Source: Phycisphaerales bacterium
GTDB taxonomy: Bacteria; Planctomycetota; Phycisphaerae; Phycisphaerales; SM1A02
Length of the DNA: 64,000 nt
Direction: 5' to 3'
Assembly (NCBI GenBank): GCA_029246705.1
Contig: JAQWMQ010000024.1
Coordinates: forward strand, 62,001-126,000
The position numbers and the translations under genes were made by a program. Within the stretch, counting starts at the first letter, position 1. Each line of letters begins with the position of its first letter. The notes below the pieces were generated by a model. The model made no database searches, was not told the DNA's origin, and saw only the letters and a list, made by a program, of their open reading frames with translations. Shown here one piece after another: positions 27,553-35,994 of the stretch.

Positions 27553-28578
27553 TCAGCTCTCGTCGTCCGCCTCCGCAATGGAGTTCCGCATTTCAGTGTC
27601 GGACATCACGTTCTGCATCCGGTAGTAGTCCATGATGCCCAGGTGTCCCGAGCGGAACGAGTCGGCGATCGCCTTGGGGACGTCGGCTTCGGCAAGAATA
27701 ACCAGAGCGCGGTTTTTCTGGGCTTCGGCCTGGTGTTCGGCTTCCTGTGCCACTGCGAGGGCTCTTCGCTGCTCGGCTTCCGCCTGGTAGCGCTTGGTGT
27801 CGGCGCCGGCCTGGTCTGCCTGGAGCTTCGCACCGATGTTCTCGCCCACGTCGATGTCGGCGATGTCGATGGAGAGGATCTCGAATGCCGTTCCCGAATC
27901 AAGACCCTTGGAGAGAACCGTCTTGGAGATGTTGTCTGGATTCTCCAGTACCACCTTGTGCGTGGTTGCGGAACCGATCGCCGAAACGATGCCCTCGCCA
28001 ACACGGGCGATGATGGTCTCTTCGGTCGCACCGCCGACGAGGCGGGCGATGTTGGTTCGAACCGTGACCCTGGCCTTGGTTCGCAGTTGGATTCCGTCCT
28101 GCGCTACCGCAGCAATCGTCGGTTTGCCTGCCTCCTGCGAGGGGCAGTCGATGACTCTCGGGTCCACCGACGTCTGGACGGCAGTCAGGATGTCACGCCC
28201 CGCAAGATCGATTGCGGTTGCGTTCTCCCAGGACAGGTTGATCTGCGCCTTGCCTGCCGCGATCATCGCGCGGACCACTCGGCTCACGTTGCCTCCGGCA
28301 AGTAAGTGCGCCTCGAGCTGGTTGGTCGGCAGGTCCATCCCGGCCTTCTTCGCCGCAATTCGATTGAGCACCACCACGTCCGGCTTCACCTTTCTGAACC
28401 TCATGCCGATGAGGCTGAAGAAGGTGACCGGTGCGTTGGAGAGCTTTGCTTGAAGCCAAAGGGAAAAATACTGCATCACGAACAGCCCGACCACGAGGAT
28501 GATGAATCCGCCGATGCCGATCGGGATCCACCAGTACCATTCGAGCGCGAGGGTGGTGATTGGTTGCAGTGAGTTCAT
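27553..28578 (-). CDS. floA: Flotillin-like protein FloA (SPFH, UPF0365)
   Basis: This 341-residue protein has one N-terminal hairpin-like membrane segment (about 17-38), a UPF0365/SPFH domain ([37 protein letters not shown]-like stretch) and a C-terminal Ala/Glu/Gln-rich coiled coil (about 240-310). It matches bacterial FloA, a scaffold of membrane microdomains. The ATG at 28578 has GGAGG at the right distance; five extra codons upstream are unlikely. It directly follows two NfeD genes, the classical NfeD-flotillin pairing. Confidence 0.92.
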   Translation of the reverse strand: MNSLQPITTLALEWYWWIPIGIGGFIILVVGLFVMQYFSLWLQAKLSNAPVTFFSLIGMRFRKVKPDVVVLNRIAAKKAGMDLPTNQLEAHLLAGGNVSRVVRAMIAAGKAQINLSWENATAIDLAGRDILTAVQTSVDPRVIDCPSQEAGKPTIAAVAQDGIQLRTKARVTVRTNIARLVGGATEETIIARVGEGIVSAIGSATTHKVVLENPDNISKTVLSKGLDSGTAFEILSIDIADIDVGENIGAKLQADQAGADTKRYQAEAEQRRALAVAQEAEHQAEAQKNRALVILAEADVPKAIADSFRSGHLGIMDYYRMQNVMSDTEMRNSIAEADDES

Positions 28579-28610
28579 GGTCTTGTCCTCCAAGGGTCAA
28601 GTTTATCAGG

Positions 28611-29237
28611 TCAGTCTTCGGCTGTCGGCGAGGGGGCGATGTGGCGGACCTTCAGCTGGTTGTCGTAGGCATCGACGACCCGGATTCGCTGGCCCGCTTC
28701 GATGAGATCGCCTTCAGCGATCGCATCAACTCGCCGCCCCGAGATCTTCACGAAGCCTCCTGGACGAAGCTGCGAATCTGCCACGCCTTCGCGGCCGATG
28801 AAGGCGGACAATGGAGTCTCTTCTGAAACTGGCCCGACCTGGTCCCGTGATGCGGCTTCATTGGGTATCGCGGAGTCAAGCTCCGCATCAAGGATCAGTT
28901 TCTGGCCCACGGTCGAGTGTTCCCAGACCTTGATGCCCCAGTAGATCGCGAATGGACCGACGATCACGTAGCAGATCAGCAGCAGCAGGCCCAGAATGGG
29001 ATTGAAGAGGAACATCGAGACCACCGAGGCGATCGTGCAGGTCCCGCACAGTACGGCGAATATGCCTCCGCTCGGAACGAAGAGTTCGAGCATGAAGAAG
29101 AGGACCGCTGCTGCGATGAGTCCGAATGCGGCGACGACATAGGCAGAATTGGCCTCGGTCGGGGGAGGAGTGGTGGCGACCTGGTTCAGCAGGGGATCGC
29201 TCGCGATGGTCATCAGGGAAAGGGTGATCCAGTTCAA
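28611..29237 (-). CDS. Short NfeD protein (membrane plus OB-fold)
   Basis: This 208-residue protein has about four hydrophobic segments (about 32-55, 57-78, 80-100) and a C-terminal OB-fold NfeD domain (about 140-205: FIGREGVADSQLRPGGFVKI, then GQRIRVV). Short NfeD proteins partner with SPFH proteins such as the FloA gene directly downstream. The start overlaps the stop of the long NfeD gene in an ATGA (29234-29237). Catalytic residues are not expected in the short form. Confidence 0.88.
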   Translation of the reverse strand: MNWITLSLMTIASDPLLNQVATTPPPTEANSAYVVAAFGLIAAAVLFFMLELFVPSGGIFAVLCGTCTIASVVSMFLFNPILGLLLLICYVIVGPFAIYWGIKVWEHSTVGQKLILDAELDSAIPNEAASRDQVGPVSEETPLSAFIGREGVADSQLRPGGFVKISGRRVDAIAEGDLIEAGQRIRVVDAYDNQLKVRHIAPSPTAED

Positions 29238-30922
29238 GTCGTCTCCGTCCTTCCCGTGACGTCTTCTTCCGCACCTTCGCCGAGCGGTTCGACCTCCAAC
29301 TCGCCTCCGAATTCACCGAGGATCCGGACCGGGGATCCCGAGTCTATCCAACCCACGGTCGATCGGGCTGCCCGAAGGGCTCCGTCGATGTCGATGCGCC
29401 CCGAGGGTCTGAGGTCCGTTGCCGCCAGGGCAGTGCGTCCGGTGTACTCCAGCTTCGTGGAAGCGACCGGAGCCATTGTTTCAACCTGACCCGATTGAGC
29501 ATCAAGGATCATTCGATTGAACAGCCAGAAGCCGCCGGTTTGTCGGCTCAGCCACCACGCGCCCACACCGCCCAGAAGGCAGGCTCCAAGGATTGCGATG
29601 ATCGCTGCGGTGACCTGATTGTTGGCTTCGCTGGTTCCCATGTCCGCTGTGACCATGACCCCGGCAAGGCCCACGATCAGGCTGACCGCACCCAGGATCC
29701 CGGCCACCCCGATTCCGGGGAGAAGCACGATCTCGATTCCGATGAGAAACAGCCCCGTGAAGATCAGGAGTATGTCCCACCAGTCGGTCATCCCGCTCAA
29801 CATGGGTGCTCCGATCAGGACCGCCAGCGCCAGCAGGGCCGCGCCTCCGAAGATGCTGGTCCCCGGGGCCGCGATCTCCAGGAAGAACCCGATCACCACG
29901 ATGCCCACCAATATCGCCTGGATCGGCCAGCTGGTCAGGAATCGAACCAGCGACTCCGCCCAGCTTTGCTGGTAGCGCACCACGCGTGTAGCGCCATACC
30001 AACGAGCCAGTTCTTGATCATTCTCGACCACACCGCCGGCCAGGGCCATTCTTCGTGCCTCGTCGGTGTTCACGACGAGCAGTTCCTCGTCGCCTATCAC
30101 CTGTCCCAGCAGTCTCCACGATGAAGCGTCCTCCGGACCGAGTTTCGGACGGTCGGGGTTGATGTCCTGGAGGAGGTCGATGGTCTCCATTGTTTCGGCT
30201 TCGAGTGGTGGGGCATCGGATGGCACGGTCGGTTGGGAACCTCGGGCGCGATCCAGGGGTGGTGATTCCCCGTAGATCCGACCGTACTCGTTTGCATCTA
30301 CGAAGATCCTGCCCGGACCGTCGATCTCCTCGAGTTCCCAGAGGGCGAATCGCACGCTGACCATCGATTGCACGAGCTTCTCGTCGTAGCCGTTTCTTCG
30401 CGCCGAATCGACGACTTCGGCCAGCACCGGTGATTCAATCTTGGCTCTCTCGGTCGCGGGGAGCTGGAGTATGCCCGTGATGGGGCTGCCTTGGATGGGG
30501 GCTGCATCACCCATGCGGGCGCCTGAAGCCATGACCACTCCGTCGGTGGCCAGGGCAATGATGGCTCCTGCGGAATAAGCTTCGGCGTTGACCCATGCTC
30601 CAGTTCTCGATTTCGATTCCTGCTTGAGGAACCGGCAGATGTCCAGGGTTGCCTCAAGGTCGCCTCCCGGCGTGTCCAGTTCCAGTACGACCACATCCGC
30701 ACCTTCGTCGATGGCCAGCAGGGCGCGTCTTCTGATGGACTGCTCCGTGACCCGGTCGATCGGACCACTCACGTCGATGACGGCAACCTGGCTGGCCTGT
30801 CGGGAGGGAGGCACGCCAGGAGACTGGTTCCCGACGGGTTCTTCGACCGGTACCTGGGTCATCACCAGACAGAGAAGAATCATGTTGAGCATCGTTGTCA
30901 TCAAAGGCATCTTAGCCACCAC
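29234..30922 (-). CDS. Long NfeD with ClpP-class serine protease domain
   Basis: This 562-residue protein has an N-terminal signal or membrane segment (about 8-22), a ClpP/SppA-class protease domain (about 44-280) with LDTPGGDLEA and the nucleophile Ser in NAEAYSAGAIIALA (S117), several membrane helices (about 340-460) and a C-terminal OB-fold. This is the STOMP/1510-N type of membrane protease that cleaves partners of stomatin or flotillin. The start at a GTG (30922) is weak; in-frame ATGs at 30910 and nearby are possible. It begins a five-gene operon: protease, NfeD, FloA, GT2, flippase-like. Confidence 0.9.
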   Translation of the reverse strand: MVAKMPLMTTMLNMILLCLVMTQVPVEEPVGNQSPGVPPSRQASQVAVIDVSGPIDRVTEQSIRRRALLAIDEGADVVVLELDTPGGDLEATLDICRFLKQESKSRTGAWVNAEAYSAGAIIALATDGVVMASGARMGDAAPIQGSPITGILQLPATERAKIESPVLAEVVDSARRNGYDEKLVQSMVSVRFALWELEEIDGPGRIFVDANEYGRIYGESPPLDRARGSQPTVPSDAPPLEAETMETIDLLQDINPDRPKLGPEDASSWRLLGQVIGDEELLVVNTDEARRMALAGGVVENDQELARWYGATRVVRYQQSWAESLVRFLTSWPIQAILVGIVVIGFFLEIAAPGTSIFGGAALLALAVLIGAPMLSGMTDWWDILLIFTGLFLIGIEIVLLPGIGVAGILGAVSLIVGLAGVMVTADMGTSEANNQVTAAIIAILGACLLGGVGAWWLSRQTGGFWLFNRMILDAQSGQVETMAPVASTKLEYTGRTALAATDLRPSGRIDIDGALRAARSTVGWIDSGSPVRILGEFGGELEVEPLGEGAEEDVTGRTETT

Positions 30923-31044
30923 CGACCTGGCACCCCCTGAAAGAAGCCTGCATCGCAGTCTCTCTCACAGGCACGTCTCGCTTTTGCCCTGATGAGACCG
31001 TTCTGACGTCAATGCACCCGCACATTGAATGTCCGACTCTTCTC

Positions 31045-31082
31045 AAAAAAGAAAGACGGCCGCCTCTCGGGAGGCGGCCGTC
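31045..31082 (-). terminator. Rho-independent terminator of the pseudopilin pair
   Basis: A perfect 12-bp stem (31055-31066 with 31071-31082, GACGGCCGCCTC and its complement) with a four-base loop is followed on the minus strand by TTTC and six T residues. It lies 31 bases after the stop of the second pseudopilin. Confidence 0.9.
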
Positions 31083-31113
31083 GGGGTGATTTTCTTTGGT
31101 CAGTTCGAGATCA

Positions 31114-32016
31114 TCAATCGTCGTCCCAGCCCATTACCTGGCCGTTGAGGTCGGTGGGGTCGTCATTGGACTCGTAGGTCAGGCAGAGGAAGGCGTCTGA
31201 GCCTGCGGTTGACTCCACCTCGTTGTCTCTGGTTTGGTCGACATAGACGTCGTCAAACTGCTGTGCGCCGGAATCGTCCATGTACCTCGCATGGCCATCG
31301 GGCGAGAACTGGTTGGTGTGCTTGACGTGGCCGTCGTTGTAGCAGTGGTTGGCGAAGAACTCGTTACGACCACCGTAGAAGGCGAGGAGCTTGCTCTTCT
31401 CATAGAGTTCGGTGTCGCCCCCTTGGCCGATGACGTATTCGGTGCCCTGACCCTTGTTGATGCCACGGGTACCCAACACGACGAAGTCGGAAGCCAGCGA
31501 ATCTCGCCACTGGTTGCGCTTGCGAGCACCGCGCAGCGGCATGCAGGCGTAGGAGGTGTTCGACTCGTAGTTGACGTCGGCATTGAAGCTTCGATCCCAG
31601 TAGATGCCGAACATGGGCTTGTATTCGCCGAAGTCGTAGTTCGAGTCGGGTGCAACGTTGGCACTCACCTCTGCGGGCGAGTACAGGACCTGCGGAGAGG
31701 CGTAGTTCTGCTGAATCATCGCCGAGAACAGGGCCTTGTGGTGGTTGAAGACGTGGCTCTCTTCGCCCTTGCCCGGCACGAATGCGCCGTTGTACTGCTG
31801 GCGATTGATGCGTCCCGGAGTCATGAAGATGCCATCCTGGTCCGAAGCAAATACGACCTGGCCCTTGTGGATCTGGCTCAGCTGCGAGGCGTCCTTGACC
31901 TGACGTGCCTTGGCACGTGCCTTGGACAGCGCGGGCAGCAGAATACCGAGCAGCAGTGCGATGATGGCCATGACCACCAGCAGCTCGATGAGTGTAAATC
32001 CGCGATTCTTGTTCAT
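31114..32016 (-). CDS. Planctomycete-type prepilin-like protein (second of tandem pair)
   Basis: With the ATG at 32016 this 300-residue protein begins MNKNRGFTLIELLVV: a prepilin leader cleaved at G6|F7 with Glu at +5 and a hydrophobic helix to about 28. An ATG five codons upstream (32031) is the alternative. The body is hydrophilic, contains HCYNDGHVKH (an H-DG-type motif reminiscent of the H-X9-DG pseudopilins so numerous in planctomycetes), and ends in an acidic segment. It is a paralogue of the gene upstream: both share SxINQVHK/SQLSQIHKG and a YEK-LL-GG region. It should be a substrate of the T2SS-like machine, but its role is not known. Confidence 0.75.
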   Translation of the reverse strand: MNKNRGFTLIELLVVMAIIALLLGILLPALSKARAKARQVKDASQLSQIHKGQVVFASDQDGIFMTPGRINRQQYNGAFVPGKGEESHVFNHHKALFSAMIQQNYASPQVLYSPAEVSANVAPDSNYDFGEYKPMFGIYWDRSFNADVNYESNTSYACMPLRGARKRNQWRDSLASDFVVLGTRGINKGQGTEYVIGQGGDTELYEKSKLLAFYGGRNEFFANHCYNDGHVKHTNQFSPDGHARYMDDSGAQQFDDVYVDQTRDNEVESTAGSDAFLCLTYESNDDPTDLNGQVMGWDDD

Positions 32017-32077
32017 ATGAAATCCAATCATGAGTTCATTATTGTCGATCGTCGTGAAGACGCAATGTTCTGTCGAT

Positions 32078-32091
32078 CCGCGTTGTCGCGG
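32078..32091. promoter_or_regulatory. Hairpin between the two pseudopilin genes
   Basis: CCGCG and CGCGG form a five-bp stem with a four-base loop in the 89-bp gap between the genes. It has no T-tract and could separate their mRNA levels by processing or pausing. Confidence 0.25.
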
Positions 32092-32105
32092 AATTGAGTG
32101 ATTAA

Positions 32106-33125
32106 TTAATTGTTCAGATCGTCATATTGCATGAGGGAGCCGACTGAAAAATTGTTTCCAGCATCGAAGGCGTTTTTGCACATGCCAATCCAAGCATCTG
32201 CTTCCATGAAATTATCGTCGTCACCACATTCCATCTCGAAGGCAAACACGTTGTCCGGGATGTTGCCGCCCTCTGACTGGCACATGTAGTTCGATGCATA
32301 GAAGGTCTTCACGGCTTCCATGTGGTTGTCTGCGAAGCAGAGGTTGCCGTGCCACTCTTGCTTGGGGCCGAGGAGCTGGAGCGTGGGGGACTTCTCGTAA
32401 CGTGAACCGGAGGTAATGCCACTCTGGACGCCGCGTGTGCCCATGACCGGGCAGGTCGATGCGCCGTAGTTGACCCAGAAACGGGTTCGACGACGATTTT
32501 CCTGACCATTGCCACCCGAAGGTCCGCCGGGAACCGAGATGTTGTTCATGTGGATGGCGAGGTGTGCGTAGGATGCGTTGCACTCATCATCAGGGCGTTC
32601 AGTTCCACCCCAATCATCAGTGTCGTCCTGGATACTCGACCCATTTCCCTTGATGTCGGCGGCGAAGGACGGGTCCCAGTAGGTGCCAGAGGTTGGCCTG
32701 TACATCGTGTAATCGAAGTCCTGGTCCTGCTTGACGATGGGGTTGACCTCGGTCGGGCCGATCAGGATTTCCGGCTTCAGGTATTCCTGGGCGATCGCCA
32801 CGGAGTAGAGGTTGCTGGCGTTGTTCATGTTGCCTCGTTCATCGCCGAAACGTCCGGGGTAGCCTTCACCGCTTGGGCCCCCACCAGCTCGTTCGCCGGA
32901 CCACCAGGGGCGGATCTTGCCGGGAATCGGCAGCTGGTTGTCGGCGTTGCTGTTGGCGTAGATGAGCATTGCCTTGTGAACCTGGTTGATCTGTGAGGAG
33001 TCTTTGGTTGCTCGAGCTGACTCTCTGGCCTTGGCAAGGGCAGGGAGGAGCAGTCCGATCAAGAGTGCAATGATCGCAATCACGACCAGAAGCTCGACGA
33101 GCGTGAATCCACGGCTCTTGTGCAT
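32106..33125 (-). CDS. Planctomycete-type prepilin-like protein (first of tandem pair)
   Basis: The ATG at 33125 has GGAGA eight bases upstream and gives 339 residues starting MHKSRGFTLVELLVV, with a leader cut at G6|F7 and Glu at +5; a longer frame reaching 33332 has no family features. A hydrophobic helix to about 28 is followed by a hydrophilic domain with ADNHMEAV near the C-terminal third, where related pseudopilins have an H-x-DG motif. It is paralogous to the gene downstream, with which it probably forms an operon. Two perfect 12-bp direct repeats lie in its leader. Confidence 0.75.
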   Translation of the reverse strand: MHKSRGFTLVELLVVIAIIALLIGLLLPALAKARESARATKDSSQINQVHKAMLIYANSNADNQLPIPGKIRPWWSGERAGGGPSGEGYPGRFGDERGNMNNASNLYSVAIAQEYLKPEILIGPTEVNPIVKQDQDFDYTMYRPTSGTYWDPSFAADIKGNGSSIQDDTDDWGGTERPDDECNASYAHLAIHMNNISVPGGPSGGNGQENRRRTRFWVNYGASTCPVMGTRGVQSGITSGSRYEKSPTLQLLGPKQEWHGNLCFADNHMEAVKTFYASNYMCQSEGGNIPDNVFAFEMECGDDDNFMEADAWIGMCKNAFDAGNNFSVGSLMQYDDLNN

Positions 33126-33174
33126 GATGTTTGTCTCCGGTTCTCTTGGGTTAGAAAGATGGTGTTTCGTAGGT

Positions 33175-33198
33175 GAGTTCATTGATGAGTTCATTGAT
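33175..33198. repeat. Tandem 12-bp repeat in the pseudopilin leader
   Basis: GAGTTCATTGAT occurs twice head to tail, with a partial third copy (GAG) following, 50-73 bases upstream of the first pseudopilin gene. The core ATGAGTTCATT recurs at 32030-32040 just upstream of the second pseudopilin gene. Confidence 0.8.
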
Positions 33199-33203
33199 GA
33201 GTC

Positions 33204-33209
33204 CTTATA
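33204..33209 (-). promoter_or_regulatory. Possible -10 box for the pseudopilin pair
   Basis: On the minus strand TATAAG (five of six matches to TATAAT) lies about 80 bases upstream of the first pseudopilin start, so the transcript would include the tandem repeats as its leader. No convincing -35 box stands at 17 bases, so this is weak. Confidence 0.25.
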
Positions 33210-33968
33210 CGTTCCTGTTGATCGAAAATCCTGGCTCGAGAGCCAAACGGGTTTGGCGCCAGCCTTCCTTCTTGACTGCTTCGTGCAGGATTGGGAATAA
33301 AGCTCGTATTGATCAGGGGATGCCCAGCGCAATCGTCATCAACAGCATGCAGATATCTCTGCTGCCTCGTTGAGGGGTTCTACGCTCAATGGCATTCCGG
33401 CGAACTTCGTCCCGACCTCGCACGTGGCTGCCTGACCGCCTGTTGATTGCCTGAAGCAGCTCTACCGGTAGAAACCATGTCTCCATGGGTCTCCATGGGT
33501 TCAAACGCAGAGTGAGCGACTCTTTCAGGACCGTTTGGGTCAGGACCAGCCATCTGGAGGAAGGCTTTGGCCGTGGGTACTCGGATTGTCGTCAACGAGT
33601 GGGAAGTTCAAGGCTGGCCGATTGGCCGTATAGGGCAGGTTGAGGGTCTGGGTCACCTTCATGGCAATCCGACGCTCGTAATATTCAAAGCAGTCCGCTC
33701 GTCGACCTGTTGGGTGAAGATACGAATATTCACCACACACATAGACTATTTCGCAGGTATGGGATGTCAAGTTCTACTGCACCCCACTTTTTTGACTTTA
33801 AAACGTCCTCGGTACTGTGAATTCCCCTTTAGGAACCTGTGCGGGCGTTTTGTGGTGCAATTCGATGTACATCGCCTCAATCGAGGTACCTCAAAGATGC
33901 GAACCACGCTCGGATCTCGATGGTCTGACATGATCGACTGACCCTCAGGTCGTGGCTATCCTCGGCTC

Positions 33969-34430
33969 ATGACTCCAGAACAACGATTGTCCGAACTCGG
34001 TCTCGCTCTTCCGCCTGCTCCCGCTCCCGTGGCGGCCTATGTTCCTGCCGTCCGTACGGGAAACCTCGTTTTCGTCAGTGGTCAGATTCCGTTCGTGGAT
34101 GGCGAGCTCATCGCTCGTGGGCGGGTTCCGGATGTGGTTGACGTGGAGCAGGCAGCCTTGGCTGCCCGGGCCTGTGCCTTGAATGGACTTTCGGTCCTCG
34201 CCGCTCAGCTGGAAGGGGGGCTTTCCGATGTCCTCCGAATCATCCGCATTGGTGTCTTCGTCCAGTGTGAACCAGGCTTCAGTGGCCAGCCGATCGTCGC
34301 GAATGGAGCCAGTGAGCTCCTGGTGGAGATCTTCGGGAATGCCGGTCGTCACGCCCGTGCTGCGGTTGGTTCGATCGGATTGCCGCTGGACGCCACCGTC
34401 GAGATCGAGCTGCTTGCCGAGGTCCGCTGA
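33969..34430 (+). CDS. RidA-family (YjgF/YER057c) protein
   Basis: This 153-residue protein fits the YjgF-like branch typified by long RidA-family proteins with an N-terminal addition (QRLSELGLALPPAPAPVAAYVPAVRTGNLVFVSGQIP). It has the GNLVFVSGQ motif, the ARACALNGLSVLAAQ helix and the conserved end RAAVGSIGLPLDATVEIELLAEV. Canonical RidA hydrolyses reactive enamines from PLP enzymes, but the catalytic Arg of that type is replaced by surrounding differences in this branch, so activity is uncertain. It stands alone, converging with the kinase gene. Confidence 0.88.
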   Translation: MTPEQRLSELGLALPPAPAPVAAYVPAVRTGNLVFVSGQIPFVDGELIARGRVPDVVDVEQAALAARACALNGLSVLAAQLEGGLSDVLRIIRIGVFVQCEPGFSGQPIVANGASELLVEIFGNAGRHARAAVGSIGLPLDATVEIELLAEVR

Positions 34431-34451
34431 GTCCGAATCGATCGCCTGCGG

Positions 34452-35807
34452 TCAGGCTCCGGCTCGATCGAGGACCAGAAGCAGGATCACGAACAGCGAC
34501 AGCCCCAGCAGTGACATCAGCATCAGCACGATCGGTTCGCCGAGAACCGAGTTGGGTCTGGGTGCCTTGCGGATGTCCAGCGCAGGCTGATTCATCGTCT
34601 CGCCTGACAGGGCTTCGGCAACCGTCGAGAGATCCATCCTTCCGCCGGCATGCAGGGGGCTCTTGCCGGCAAGCAGGAGGTCGATGTCCTCGATGAGATC
34701 AGCCGCGGATCCGTATCGATCGCTGGGACGTTTCTCGAGCATCATCTCTATGACCTGTGCGGATCCGGGCGACAGCTTCGAGTTCACGTGGTCTGGTGGC
34801 ACCACCTCGTCTCGAAGATGGCGGTGCATGACCTGTGAAGGCGTCCGCCCATCAAAGGGCACTCGCCCGGTCGTCATGTGGTACATCGTGGCGCCAAGGC
34901 CATAGATGTCCGCCTCAGGGCCCAGCTCCACCTTTCCGCGAATCTGCTCGGGACTGATGTAGAAAGGGGTTCCGTAGGCACGGCCGGCCTCGGCTTCGGC
35001 CGCTTCCTTGTCGGTGAGCGCTCTTGCCAGGCCCAGGTCCGCCAGTTTCACCTTGCCAGCCTTCCCGAGCATGATGTTCTTTGGTTTGATGTCCCTGTGG
35101 ATGAATCCGCGTTCGTGGGCGTGCTTCAGTGCTGATGCGACCTGCTTGACGATCTTCAGCGCATCGGGTTCATCGAGGCGCCTTTCCCGCTTGATCCGGT
35201 CGTACAGCGTCTCGCCGTCCACGTACTCCATCACGAAATAGTGGTGCTCACCAGCCTGGTTCACGTCATAGGCGGCGACGATGTTGGGGTCATTCAGCTT
35301 CGCAGCCGCCCGACCCTCCTTGTAGAAGCGCTTGATGAACGAGTCGTTCGACGAAAAACGCTTGGGCAGCACCTTGATGGCGACCAGTCTGTCGAGGCTC
35401 AGCTGGCGAGCGAGGAAGACGGTTGCCATCGCTCCCGATCCCAGTTTCTGGAGAATCGTGTACCCGGGAATTCGCTGACTCGAGCGGTCAACTTCGAATT
35501 CGCCGCGCATGCGCTCCAGCTGCCTGTTGGTCAGGAGTTCCTGCTCGACCAGCACCATGCTGAGATCCGCGCTTGGCTCGAGTTTCCTTCGCTCGGCGAC
35601 GATGGAGAGGGCCTCGTCCAGCTCGTCGCTGGTGACGAGCCCTCGATCAAGCAGCACCCGTCCGACGACCGTGTCGAAACCCTGCCCGTTGCGCGAGGCC
35701 TCTCGCGAATCCTCGCGAGGGTCCTGCGGTGTATCGGAACCCTTTTCGGCATCGGAACCTCTGTCCTGGTTCTTGCCATCGGGGTTGGATTGACTGCCAT
35801 TGGTCAC
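34452..35807 (-). CDS. Membrane-anchored Ser/Thr protein kinase with secretion-ATPase-like N-terminal module
   Basis: The start at a GTG at 35807 gives 451 residues. Upstream codons to the ATG at 35864 look non-coding in codon use, and the open frame further up overlaps the divergent GT9 gene. Residues 42-105 (VGRVLLDRGLVTSDELDEAL and VLVEQELLTNRQL) form two repeats like the N-terminal domain of GspE/PilB ATPases, often found in planctomycete kinases. The kinase domain has GSGAMATV, K145 (VAIKVL), HRDIKPKN (D239), DLG instead of DFG (257-259) and APE-like SPEQ. A membrane helix at about 426-447 anchors the C-terminus, with no extracytoplasmic sensor. Its substrates are unknown. Confidence 0.88.
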   Translation of the reverse strand: MTNGSQSNPDGKNQDRGSDAEKGSDTPQDPREDSREASRNGQGFDTVVGRVLLDRGLVTSDELDEALSIVAERRKLEPSADLSMVLVEQELLTNRQLERMRGEFEVDRSSQRIPGYTILQKLGSGAMATVFLARQLSLDRLVAIKVLPKRFSSNDSFIKRFYKEGRAAAKLNDPNIVAAYDVNQAGEHHYFVMEYVDGETLYDRIKRERRLDEPDALKIVKQVASALKHAHERGFIHRDIKPKNIMLGKAGKVKLADLGLARALTDKEAAEAEAGRAYGTPFYISPEQIRGKVELGPEADIYGLGATMYHMTTGRVPFDGRTPSQVMHRHLRDEVVPPDHVNSKLSPGSAQVIEMMLEKRPSDRYGSAADLIEDIDLLLAGKSPLHAGGRMDLSTVAEALSGETMNQPALDIRKAPRPNSVLGEPIVLMLMSLLGLSLFVILLLVLDRAGA

Positions 35808-35994
35808 GTGGTGTTCCGTTCTGAAGGCTTCTGAGGATACCCTCAAGCCCCCGTACCATGCCATCGCCTGCTGGAAGGGTGATACTACCGGTGGTTCGTC
35901 AATGCCACCTGCATTCGGGTGAAGAGGGCTTTCCCGTTGCCCTAGCCTATACTTCGCAAGCAAGTGGCCAAAGGCTGCGTCCATACGAGAATCG

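Larger units (their letters stand above)
33126..33968. other. 843-bp region without a recognisable gene
   Basis: No reading frame here has a family match, good ribosome binding site or the codon use of the neighbours. The sequence is clearly more AT-rich than its surroundings, notably around 33700-33810. It contains the tandem 12-bp repeat above, a second tandem repeat of CTCCATGGGT (33481-33500), and a TTGACA on the minus strand (complement of about 33770-33775) without a good partner. It separates the pseudopilin pair from the RidA gene and may hold promoters, a small RNA or the remains of a lost gene. Confidence 0.6.

Noticed and set aside
33567-33941. 124-codon plus-strand frame in the gene-free region
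   Set aside because: Poor codon use, no ribosome binding site and no similarity; treated as non-coding.
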